Both the position numbers and the translations under genes were made by a program. The notes under the pieces are model-generated. The model worked only from the letters and a program-made list of their open reading frames with translations, ran no database searches and was not told the DNA's origin. A stretch of DNA of 64,000 nucleotides from Streptomyces sp. NRRL F-2664 (lineage in GTDB: Bacteria; Actinomycetota; Actinomycetes; Streptomycetales; Streptomycetaceae). Of the stretch, positions 9,919 to 17,195 are shown in pieces (within the stretch, counting starts at the first letter, position 1; each line of letters starts with the position of its first letter). Where the stretch lies: contig NZ_JOFX01000050.1 in NCBI RefSeq assembly GCF_000719345.1, forward strand, positions 1 to 64,000. The letters run 5' to 3'.

Positions 9919-11004
9919 ATGACGACGCCCACGATCGAGCTCAAGCCCTCCTCGAACCCGCTGTCCGACGCGGAGCGCGAGGCGATCCTGGCCAGCCCCG
10001 GATTCGGCCGCCACTTCACCGACCACATGGTGACGATCAAGTGGACCGAGGGCCGCGGCTGGCACGACGCCGAACTGGTCCCCTACGCGCCGCTCTCGAT
10101 CGACCCGGCGAACATGACCCTGCACTACGCGCAGACGATCTTCGAGGGGCTCAAGGCCTACCGCCAGCCCGACGGCACCGTCGCCACCTTCCGCCCCGAG
10201 GCCAACGCCGAGCGCTTCCAGGCCTCGGCGCGCCGCATGGCCATGCCGGAGCTGCCGGTCGAGCTCTTCATCGAGGCCTGCGACGCCCTGATCAAGCAGG
10301 ACCGCGCGTGGGTGCCGGACTCCGGCGAGGCCTCCCTCTACCTGCGCCCGTTCATGTTCGCCTCCGAGGTCGGCCTCGGTGTCCGCCCGGCCAACGAGTT
10401 CCTCTTCATCGTCATCGCCTCGCCCGCCGGCGCGTACTTCCCCGGTGGCGTCAAGCCCGTCTCCGTCTGGCTCTCCGAGGACTACGTCCGCGCCGTCAAG
10501 GGCGGCACCGGCGCGGCCAAGACCGGCGGCAACTACGCCGCCTCGCTCGTCGCACAGGCCCAGGCCGCCGCGCACGGCTGCGACCAGGTGGTCTGGCTCG
10601 ACGCCGTCGAGCACCGGTGGATCGAGGAGATGGGCGGGATGAACCTGTACTTCGTGTACGGCGACCGCATCGTCACCCCCGAGCTCACCGGTTCGCTGCT
10701 TCCCGGCATCACCCGCGACTCCCTCCTCACCATCGCCCGCGACCTCGGCTACACCGCCGAGGAGGGCCGCCTGACCACCGAGGACTGGCAGCGCGACAAC
10801 GCCAACGGCACCCTCACCGAGGTGTTCGCCTGCGGTACGGCCGCCGTCATCACCCCGGTCGGCTCGGTCAAGTCCGAGCGGGCCGACTGGATCCAGGGCG
10901 ACGGCGAGCCCGGCTCCGTGACCATGCGCCTGCGCAAGGCGCTGCTGGAGCTCCAGACCGGCCGGGCCGCCGACACCCATGGCTGGATGCACCCGCTCGG
11001 CTGA
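9919..11004 (+). CDS. ilvE: Branched-chain amino acid aminotransferase
   Basis: PLP enzyme performing the last step of Leu, Ile and Val synthesis (and the first of their breakdown), using glutamate as amino donor. 361 residues, the size of the class IIIb actinobacterial enzyme. Motifs include the PLP-lysine neighbourhood [15 protein letters not shown], then [23 protein letters not shown], and [13 protein letters not shown] near the C terminus. ATG 9919 follows GGTGAAGGACAAG. A GATAAT-like -10 element lies near 9820. It is monocistronic between two hairpins. Confidence 0.95.
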   Translation: MTTPTIELKPSSNPLSDAEREAILASPGFGRHFTDHMVTIKWTEGRGWHDAELVPYAPLSIDPANMTLHYAQTIFEGLKAYRQPDGTVATFRPEANAERFQASARRMAMPELPVELFIEACDALIKQDRAWVPDSGEASLYLRPFMFASEVGLGVRPANEFLFIVIASPAGAYFPGGVKPVSVWLSEDYVRAVKGGTGAAKTGGNYAASLVAQAQAAAHGCDQVVWLDAVEHRWIEEMGGMNLYFVYGDRIVTPELTGSLLPGITRDSLLTIARDLGYTAEEGRLTTEDWQRDNANGTLTEVFACGTAAVITPVGSVKSERADWIQGDGEPGSVTMRLRKALLELQTGRAADTHGWMHPLG

Positions 11005-11017
11005 CACCCCGTACGCG

Positions 11018-11056
11018 AACGGGCCCGCACCCCGGAACTCCGGGTGCGGGCCCGTT
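11018..11056. terminator. Strong terminator between ilvE and permease
   Basis: Perfect 15-bp stem AACGGGCCCGCACCC (11018-11032) with 11042-11056. It lies between convergent genes and should serve both. Confidence 0.85.
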
Positions 11057-11074
11057 GGCGTACACGGCGGGCGC

Positions 11075-12502
11075 TCAGGCGTTCGCGGGCTCCTCGGCGA
11101 CGGCCACCGGGGCGGCCGGGGCGGGAGCGCGGCGGGCGGTGAGCGCCGTGTGCACGAGCCCCCCGGTGAGGCCGGAGAGGACGAAGGAGCAGTCCACGCC
11201 GCCGGTGACGGCGAGCAGCGGGCCCTCGTAGAACGGGGTGGTCACGGCGAGCAGCCCGACCGCCGCGCCGACCGCCCAGGATGCGGTCGCCGCGACGTTC
11301 CAGCCGCCGCGGTACCAGTAGGTCCCGCCCACCGACCGGCGGTTGAAGACCTGCAGCGCGTCTTCGTCGTACTGCCCGCGGCATCGGACGTGCCCGATGA
11401 GGGTGATCACGGCCCACGGCGTGCCGATCGCGGTCAGCACCAGGACGAAGGAGGTCATCGCGGACTGCACGTCCCACTCGAAGGACCCGAAGAACACGAA
11501 GGCGGTGGCGACGGCCGCCGCGATCACGGTGGCCGTGGTGCGGGTCGCGCGCGGGACGATGGCGTCGAGGTCCAGGCCCATGGAATAGAGCATCAGCCCG
11601 GCGTTGCCCACCGAGCCGGCCGCTGCGGCGACCAGCAGGGGGAGCAGGTACCACAGCGGCGCCGCTTCTACGAGCGGACCGGCGTAGTCCAGGCCGGCCC
11701 GGGCGGCCAGTGCCGTGTACGTGCCGAAGAGCTGCGGGACCAGCAGGCCGATCAGCAGGCCGAAGGCGGTGGCCCACAGGACCCTGCGCGAGCCGTGGCG
11801 GCGCGGTGAGATGTAGCGCGTGTAGTCGCCCAGCAGGGTGATGAAGGCGACGGGCCCGCTGAGGCCGGCGGCGACGGCCGCCAGCAGCCACGTCGGCCAG
11901 AAGGAGCCGAGCAGGTACGGGGTCTCCGGAGGCGCGGCGGTGGTGAAGTCGGGAGCGTAGGCGACGAAGCCGGCCGCCAGCAGCACGACCATGGCGACGG
12001 ACAGCACCTTGCTCATGCGCAGCAGCAGCCGGTAGCCGAAGACGGCCGCGACCACGGTGCCCGCGGCGAGGAGGCCGTACATCACGGCCCGGGAGACGCC
12101 GCTGTCCGGGAGCCCGGTGAGGCGCGCGAGCGTGCCGACCATGACGTCGCCGCCGATCCACAGGGTGAGCGCCGTGTAGCCGAGCGAGAGCAGCAGGCCC
12201 ACCACCGAGCCCACGAGCCGCCCGCGCACGCCGAACTGCGCGCCGCTGGAGGTGGAGAGGTTGGTCGCGGTGCGCAGGGAGACGAGGGCCAGCGGCGCGG
12301 TGAAGGCGATGCCGACGAGGGTGCCGGTCACGATGGCCGTGACCGAGGGCCACAGGCCCAGTCCGAAGGACGGGGGCAGCCAGCCGAAGACGATCACACC
12401 GAGGCACAGATTGGAGCCGAGGAGGATCGATATCAGGTCACGGGGACCGCTGGTCCGCTCCTCCTCCGGGATGGTGTCGACTCCGCGCTGTTCGATGGGC
12501 AT
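11075..12502 (-). CDS. NCS1-family (cytosine permease-like) transporter
   Basis: Membrane permease of 475 residues with about 12 hydrophobic segments. The family start pattern RTSGPRDLISILLGSNLCLG and SSGAQFGVRGRLVGSVVGLLLSLGYTAL (helix 3 region) are typical of nucleobase:cation symporter-1 proteins. NCS1 members import cytosine, purines, allantoin, hydantoins or thiamine with Na+ or H+; the substrate is not readable. ATG 12502 follows AAGGGAGT; a longer start at 12586 would run into the shared intergenic region. It is divergent from an unusual urease cluster, suggesting uptake of a nitrogen compound processed by it (inference). Confidence 0.88.
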   Translation of the reverse strand: MPIEQRGVDTIPEEERTSGPRDLISILLGSNLCLGVIVFGWLPPSFGLGLWPSVTAIVTGTLVGIAFTAPLALVSLRTATNLSTSSGAQFGVRGRLVGSVVGLLLSLGYTALTLWIGGDVMVGTLARLTGLPDSGVSRAVMYGLLAAGTVVAAVFGYRLLLRMSKVLSVAMVVLLAAGFVAYAPDFTTAAPPETPYLLGSFWPTWLLAAVAAGLSGPVAFITLLGDYTRYISPRRHGSRRVLWATAFGLLIGLLVPQLFGTYTALAARAGLDYAGPLVEAAPLWYLLPLLVAAAAGSVGNAGLMLYSMGLDLDAIVPRATRTTATVIAAAVATAFVFFGSFEWDVQSAMTSFVLVLTAIGTPWAVITLIGHVRCRGQYDEDALQVFNRRSVGGTYWYRGGWNVAATASWAVGAAVGLLAVTTPFYEGPLLAVTGGVDCSFVLSGLTGGLVHTALTARRAPAPAAPVAVAEEPANA

Positions 12503-12606
12503 GGGGGACTCCCTTGGCAGGGCGGGGGGTGGTGGCGCTTCGTTTGAGCGACACTCAATGTGACGCACGCCCTGCGTGGAGGTCAATGATTCCGTCCAAC
12601 GAAATC

Positions 12607-12633
12607 AAGAGTTAGAGTGATGCTCTAACTCTT
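12607..12633. promoter_or_regulatory. 11-bp inverted repeat in permease-urease gap
   Basis: Perfect arms AAGAGTTAGAG (12607-12617) and CTCTAACTCTT (12623-12633) with a 5-base centre. It is A/T-rich against a 70% G+C background and sits about 25 bp before the urease gamma-beta start, a likely operator. Confidence 0.6.
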
Positions 12634-12657
12634 CGACTCGTGAGGTGGTGGATCGGC

Positions 12658-13395
12658 GTGCGGCTGACTCCTACGGAGCGCGACCGGCTGCTGCTCCGCA
12701 GCGCTGCGGAACTGGCCAGGGCCCGGCGGGCCCGCGGCCTGAAGCTCAACGTCCCGGAGGCCACCGCGCTGATCGCGGACACGGTCTGCGAGGCCGCGCG
12801 CGACGGCAAACGGCTCGCCGAGGCCATCGAGGAGGCCCGCAGCGTGCTGGGCCCGGACGACGTGCTGCCCGGTGTCGCCGACGTGGTCACCGAGGTGCAC
12901 GTGGAGGCCGTCTTCGACGACGGCTCCCGCCTCGCCGTGGTCTCGTCCCCCGTCCGGGGCGCGGTGCCGCTCGGGGACGACGCCCCGGGCGCCGTCGTCC
13001 CCGGTCCCGGCGTCCCCCAGCCGGAGCCGGTCCTCCACCTGCACGTGCGCAACACCGCCGACGTGCCGGTGAGCGTGACCTCGCACTTCCACTTCTTCGA
13101 GGCGAACCCGCGCCTGGACTTCGACCGCGCCGCCGCCTACGGCATGCGGCTGTGCGTGCCCGCAGGCTCCTCCGTACGGTTCGACCCGCACGGCGAGGGC
13201 GACGTCGGCCTCGTCCCCCTCGGCGGCGACCGCATCGCGATCGGCTTCGCGGGCCTGGTCGACGGGCCGCTCGACGCCCCCGGGGCGAAGGCGGAGGCCC
13301 TGCGCCGCGCCGCGGCGTGCGGCTACCTGGGCGCCACCCCGGCCACGGCCGCCCGGGCCGAACCCACCGACCGCCCCGAAGGGACGACGGCATGA
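12658..13395 (+). CDS. Urease-like gamma-beta fusion subunit
   Basis: About 245 residues joining the two small urease subunits in one chain. Residues 1-100 are gamma-like (LTPTERDRLLL, KLNVPEATALIADTVCEAARDG), ending with a GVADVVTEVHVEAVFDDGS bridge. Residues about 115-215 are beta-like (SHFHFFEANPRLDFDRAAAYG, VPAGSSVRFDP). GTG 12658 is preferred over GTG 12640 because it follows GAGGTGGTG and gives the standard gamma N terminus. Its stop overlaps the ureC-like start as ATGA, so the two are translationally coupled. The final ~30 residues (ATAARAEPTDRP) are a low-complexity tail. It is divergent from canonical subunits in several conserved places. Confidence 0.85.
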   Translation: MRLTPTERDRLLLRSAAELARARRARGLKLNVPEATALIADTVCEAARDGKRLAEAIEEARSVLGPDDVLPGVADVVTEVHVEAVFDDGSRLAVVSSPVRGAVPLGDDAPGAVVPGPGVPQPEPVLHLHVRNTADVPVSVTSHFHFFEANPRLDFDRAAAYGMRLCVPAGSSVRFDPHGEGDVGLVPLGGDRIAIGFAGLVDGPLDAPGAKAEALRRAAACGYLGATPATAARAEPTDRPEGTTA

Positions 13396-15134
13396 GCAGG
13401 CAGACCCCGCACACCGACCACAGCGCGCACTGTGCGCCGGGCAGCCGGCACATCGATCCGCACGAGTACGCGGCCGTGTTCGGTCCGCGGGCGGGGGACC
13501 GGGTCCGGCTCGGTGACTCGGGGCTGACGGTACGGGTGGAGTCCGACGCCCAGAAGCCGGGTGACGAGTTCCTGGCGGGCTTCGGCAAGACCGCCCGCGA
13601 CGGGCTGCACCTGAAGGGCGCCGCGGTCCGCGACACCTGTGACGTGGTGATCAGCAATGTGCTGGTCATCGACGCGGTCCTGGGGATCCGGAAGGTGTCG
13701 ATCGGCATCCGTGAGGGCCGGATCCACGCGATCGGCCGGGCCGGCAACCCCGACACCCTCGACGGTGTCGACGTCGTCGTCGGCACCGGAACCTCGATCG
13801 TCTCCGGCGAAGGCCTGATCGCCACCGCCGGCGCCGTCGACACCCACGTCCACCTGCTGTCCCCGCGCATCATGGAGGCCTCCCTCTCTGCGGGTGTCAC
13901 CACCGTCATCGGCCAGGAGTTCGGCCCCGTGTGGGGTGTCGGCGTCAACTCCCCGTGGGCCCTGAAGCACGCCTTCAACGCCTTCGACGCCTGGCCGGTG
14001 AACATCGGCTTCCTGGCACGCGGTTCGTCCTCGGACGCGGCGCCGCTGGTGGAGGCCCTCGCCGAGGGCGGTGCGTCCGGGTTCAAGGTCCACGAGGACA
14101 TGGGCGCCCACACCCGGGCCCTGGACACGGCCCTGCGCGTGGCGGAGGAACACGACGTCCAGGTCGCCCTCCACTCGGACGGCCTGAACGAGTGCCTGTC
14201 CGTGGAGGACACCCTGCGGGTCCTGGACGGCCGCACGATCCACGCCTTCCACATCGAGGGCTGCGGCGGCGGACACGTGCCGAACGTCCTGAAGATGGCG
14301 GGCGTGCCGAACGTCATCGGCTCCTCCACCAATCCGACGCTGCCGTTCGGGCGGGACGCGGTCGCCGAGCACTACGGGATGATCGTCTCCGTCCACGACC
14401 TCAAGCCGGACCTGCCCGGTGACGCGGCGATGGCGCGGGACCGGATCCGGGCCGGGACCATGGGTGCCGAGGACGTGCTGCACGACCTGGGCGCGATCGG
14501 GATCACGTCCTCCGACGCCCAGGGCATGGGCCGGGCCGGGGAGACGATCCGGCGCACCTTCGCCATGGCAGCGAAGATGAAGGGCGAGCTCGGCCCGCTG
14601 GAGGGCGACGGCGACGGCGACGACAACGCGCGTGTGCTGCGCTACATGGCGAAGCTGACGATCAATCCGGCGATCGCGCACGGCCTGGCGCACGAGATCG
14701 GTTCGATCGAGGTCGGCAAGCTCGCCGACATCGTGCTGTGGCGGCCGCAGTTCTTCGGCGCGAAACCGCAGCTCGTCCTGAAGTCCGGCTTCCCCGCCCA
14801 CGGCGTCACCGGCGACCCCAACGCCGCCACCGACACCTGCGAACCCCTCGTCCTCGGACCGCAGTTCGGCTCGTACGGGGCCACCGCGGCCGACATCTCC
14901 GTCGCGTTCGTCTCCGCCGCCGCGGCAGCCCTCGGCAGCGACGGGATGCCGACCCGCCGCCGACGCGTCGCCGTCCGCGGCACCCGCGGCATCGGCCCCG
15001 GCGACCTGCTCCTGAACTCCCGGGTCGGCGCGGTCGACGTGGACGCGCGCAGCGGCCTCGTCTCCCTCGACGGCGAACCCCTGCGCTCCGAAGCCGCCGA
15101 GTCGGTCTCCCTCAACCGCCTGTACTTCCTGTAA
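13392..15134 (+). CDS. Divergent urease alpha subunit-like amidohydrolase
   Basis: 580-residue nickel-type amidohydrolase related to UreC. By alignment from memory to the Klebsiella enzyme, all metal-site residues are kept. They are H152/H154 (DTHVH), carbamylated lysine K232 and H234 (GFKVHED), H261, H287 (FHIEG) and D375 (TSSDAQ). General-acid H335 and R351 are also present. The mobile-flap cysteine that precedes the catalytic histidine in ureases is valine here (V334), and the next histidine is aspartate. No ureD, E, F or G gene lies nearby, so activation must use accessory proteins encoded elsewhere, or the enzyme is not a conventional urease. It lies 30 bp upstream of agmatine deiminase. 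Known as a second, orphan urease-like set in streptomycetes; real substrate uncertain. Confidence 0.85.
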   Translation: MSRQTPHTDHSAHCAPGSRHIDPHEYAAVFGPRAGDRVRLGDSGLTVRVESDAQKPGDEFLAGFGKTARDGLHLKGAAVRDTCDVVISNVLVIDAVLGIRKVSIGIREGRIHAIGRAGNPDTLDGVDVVVGTGTSIVSGEGLIATAGAVDTHVHLLSPRIMEASLSAGVTTVIGQEFGPVWGVGVNSPWALKHAFNAFDAWPVNIGFLARGSSSDAAPLVEALAEGGASGFKVHEDMGAHTRALDTALRVAEEHDVQVALHSDGLNECLSVEDTLRVLDGRTIHAFHIEGCGGGHVPNVLKMAGVPNVIGSSTNPTLPFGRDAVAEHYGMIVSVHDLKPDLPGDAAMARDRIRAGTMGAEDVLHDLGAIGITSSDAQGMGRAGETIRRTFAMAAKMKGELGPLEGDGDGDDNARVLRYMAKLTINPAIAHGLAHEIGSIEVGKLADIVLWRPQFFGAKPQLVLKSGFPAHGVTGDPNAATDTCEPLVLGPQFGSYGATAADISVAFVSAAAAALGSDGMPTRRRRVAVRGTRGIGPGDLLLNSRVGAVDVDARSGLVSLDGEPLRSEAAESVSLNRLYFL

Positions 15135-15164
15135 ACCAGCACAGCCCCTAAGGACCTGCCTGCC

Positions 15165-16214
15165 ATGACCACCAAGCCCGTGCACGACGGATTCCGGATG
15201 CCCGCCGAGTGGACGCCCCACGAACGCACCTGGATGGCCTGGCCCAGCCCGAACCCGACCTTCACCACCGAGCAGGAGCTCGCCGAGGCCCGCGAGGCCT
15301 GGGGCGCCGTCGCCCGCGCGGTCCGCGCCCACGAGCCCGTCTCCCTCGTCGTCTCCCCGGGCGACGCCGAGAGCGCCCGCGCGATCGCCGGCGCCGGCGA
15401 CGGCCACCCGCTCGACGTGATCGAGCGCGAACTCGACGACGCCTGGATGCGCGACATCGGCCCGACCTTCGTCACCAACGACGCGGGAGAGCTCGCCGCG
15501 GTCGACTGGACCTTCAACGGCTGGGGCGCCCAGGAATGGGCCCGCTGGGACCACGACGCGAAGATCGCCCGGCAGATCTCCGACGTGCTCGGCACCCGCA
15601 CGTTCAGCACCCCGCTCGTCAACGAGGGCGGCGCGATCCACGTCGACGGCGAGGGCACCGTGCTGCTCACCGACACCGTGCAGCTGGGCAAGGGTCGCAA
15701 CCCCGACTGGACCCGCGAGCAGGTCGAGGCCGAGGTCCACGCCCACCTCGGCACCACCAGGGCGATCTGGCTGCCGTACGGCCTGGCCGGCGACTACGGC
15801 ACCTACGGAACCCAGGGGCACGTCGACATCGTCGCTGCCTTCGCCCGGCCCGGCGTGGTCATGGTGCACACCCAGCCCGACCCCTCCCACCCCGACCACG
15901 AGCGCTGCAAGACCATCGCGGCGATCCTGCGCGCGTCCACCGACGCCCGCGGCCGCCGGCTGGAGGTCGTGGAGATCCCGGCGCCGACCGTGCTGGAGGA
16001 GGAGGGCGAGTGGGTGGACTACTCGTACATCAACCACTACCTGTGCAACGACGGCGTCGTGCTGTGCGCCTTCGACGACCCGCGCGACGAGGAGGCCGCC
16101 GAGATCTTCCGGGGCCTCTTCCCCGAACGGACCGTGACCCTCGTCGACGCACGTACGATTTTCGCCGGGGGTGGCGGTATCCACTGCATCACCCAGCAGC
16201 AGCCGAAGGTCTGA
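15165..16214 (+). CDS. aguA: Agmatine deiminase
   Basis: Guanidine-modifying enzyme hydrolysing agmatine to N-carbamoylputrescine and ammonia. 349 residues of the peptidyl-arginine-deiminase family. Key motifs are DDAWMRDIGPTFV, VDWTFNGWGAQ, NEGGAIHVDGEGTVLLTD, GHVDIVAAFA and the C-terminal catalytic cysteine in GGGGIHCITQQQP (Cys about residue 343). It lies 30 bp after the urease-like alpha gene and is followed 30 bp later by a TetR gene, so the four genes form one probable operon. The pairing suggests arginine/agmatine-derived nitrogen release. No carbamoylputrescine amidase is adjacent. Confidence 0.92.
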   Translation: MTTKPVHDGFRMPAEWTPHERTWMAWPSPNPTFTTEQELAEAREAWGAVARAVRAHEPVSLVVSPGDAESARAIAGAGDGHPLDVIERELDDAWMRDIGPTFVTNDAGELAAVDWTFNGWGAQEWARWDHDAKIARQISDVLGTRTFSTPLVNEGGAIHVDGEGTVLLTDTVQLGKGRNPDWTREQVEAEVHAHLGTTRAIWLPYGLAGDYGTYGTQGHVDIVAAFARPGVVMVHTQPDPSHPDHERCKTIAAILRASTDARGRRLEVVEIPAPTVLEEEGEWVDYSYINHYLCNDGVVLCAFDDPRDEEAAEIFRGLFPERTVTLVDARTIFAGGGGIHCITQQQPKV

Positions 16215-16244
16215 CCTCCGGCGGACCTGACGAAGGAGTGCCCC

Positions 16245-16910
16245 ATGGCGGCGGGTGGAGTACCGGTACGGGCGGCGCGCAGGAACGCGCCCCCGCGCGA
16301 GGACGTACTCGTCGCCGCCATGGCCACGATCGCCGAGCGCGGCCTGGACGGCCTGACCATGGCCGGCCTCGGCCGCGAGGTCGGCATGAGCAGCGGCCAC
16401 CTCCTCTACTACTTCCGCAGCAAGGACGAGCTCCTGCTGCAGACCCTGGAGTGGAGCGAGGCCGAACTGGGCAGGGCGCGGCGGGCCCTGCTCGCCCGCC
16501 GCGGACCCGTCGCCGAGCGCCTGGCGGCGTACGTGGACCTGTACGTGCCCACCCAGGCCCGCGACCCGCACTGGACGCTGTGGCTGGAGGTGTGGAACCG
16601 CTCCCAGAACGCCGGACCCCAGGAGCGCGAACGGCAGGCGGCCATCGAGGGGGCCTGGCACCGCGACCTGGTGGCGCTGCTGGCCGAGGGCATCTCCCGC
16701 GGGGAGTTCCGCCCGGTGGACGCCGAACGGGCCGCCACCCGCATCCGCGCCCTCCTCGACGGCTTCAGCATCCAGCTGGCCGTGGGCCTGCCCACCCTCG
16801 ACCGGACGGACATCCTGGCCCACGTCCGCGAGTTCCTCACCGACACCCTCGATCCCGCCGGCGTCCGCGGCGCGGCGGACCGCCCGGGCGGAGGGGCCGC
16901 GCCCGCATGA
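16245..16910 (+). CDS. TetR (BetI-like) transcriptional regulator
   Basis: 221 residues. The N-terminal helix-turn-helix spans about residues 18-65 (ATIAERGLDGLTMAGLGREVG, SSGHLLYYFRSKDELLLQTL). It is followed by a regulatory domain with WTLWLEVWNRSQ and a LLDGFSIQLAVGLP helix, as in the BetI/BetI-C group. The ATG is preceded by GAAGGAG. As last gene of the urease-like/agmatine deiminase operon it is the likely local repressor and candidate binder of the inverted repeat at 12607-12633; its ligand may be a polyamine or guanidine compound (inference). Confidence 0.87.
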   Translation: MAAGGVPVRAARRNAPPREDVLVAAMATIAERGLDGLTMAGLGREVGMSSGHLLYYFRSKDELLLQTLEWSEAELGRARRALLARRGPVAERLAAYVDLYVPTQARDPHWTLWLEVWNRSQNAGPQERERQAAIEGAWHRDLVALLAEGISRGEFRPVDAERAATRIRALLDGFSIQLAVGLPTLDRTDILAHVREFLTDTLDPAGVRGAADRPGGGAAPA

Positions 16911-16956
16911 TGAGACGCCTGTCCATCCGCGGCGGTCGGTGTGCCACACTGCGTGC

Positions 16957-17013
16957 GTGCCTGCTCTGCTCATGATTATCGCCAGCAGCGCGCCGGTCCC
17001 CAGTGGCCGCTGA
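16957..17013 (+). CDS. Leader peptide of cimA attenuator
   Basis: A short frame reads MPALLMIIASSAPVPSGR from GTG 16957, or MIIASSAPVPSGR from ATG 16972, then TGA. It contains Leu-Leu, Ile-Ile and Val codons in a row, and is followed 54 bp later by a textbook hairpin plus T6. This is the layout of a ribosome-mediated attenuator sensing charged branched-chain tRNAs. Which start is used is open; no strong ribosome site is visible. Confidence 0.65.
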   Translation: MPALLMIIASSAPVPSGR

Positions 17014-17066
17014 ACCGTGGAAGAACTTCGCGGACGCGGCCACCGTGCCTCGGACCCGCGTGCAGA

Positions 17067-17093
17067 CCTCTCGCTATCCGCGAGAGGTTTTTT
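17067..17093 (+). terminator. Attenuator terminator ahead of citramalate synthase
   Basis: Perfect 8-bp stem CCTCTCGC/GCGAGAGG (17067-17074, 17080-17087) followed by six T. T-runs are rare in this genome, so this is a deliberate intrinsic terminator about 100 bp inside the transcribed leader. The 17014-17066 stretch should hold the competing antiterminator pairing. Confidence 0.8.
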
Positions 17094-17195
17094 CGTTTCC
17101 CGGCCCATCCCTGCCGGGACCGGACTGCGCGCGATGATGGGGGCAGTGGATCCCCGGTTGTACGGAACCACTCATCCGACAGGAGTCAGATCAGC

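Noticed and set aside
12640..12657. Earlier GTG as start of the urease gamma-beta gene
   Set aside because: It would lie within the ribosome site GAGGTGGTG of the GTG at 12658 and add residues absent from gamma subunits.
13323..17171. 1282-codon antisense frame across the urease-like operon
   Set aside because: Spans four clear sense genes and the attenuator, and has no recognisable domain; a G+C artefact.
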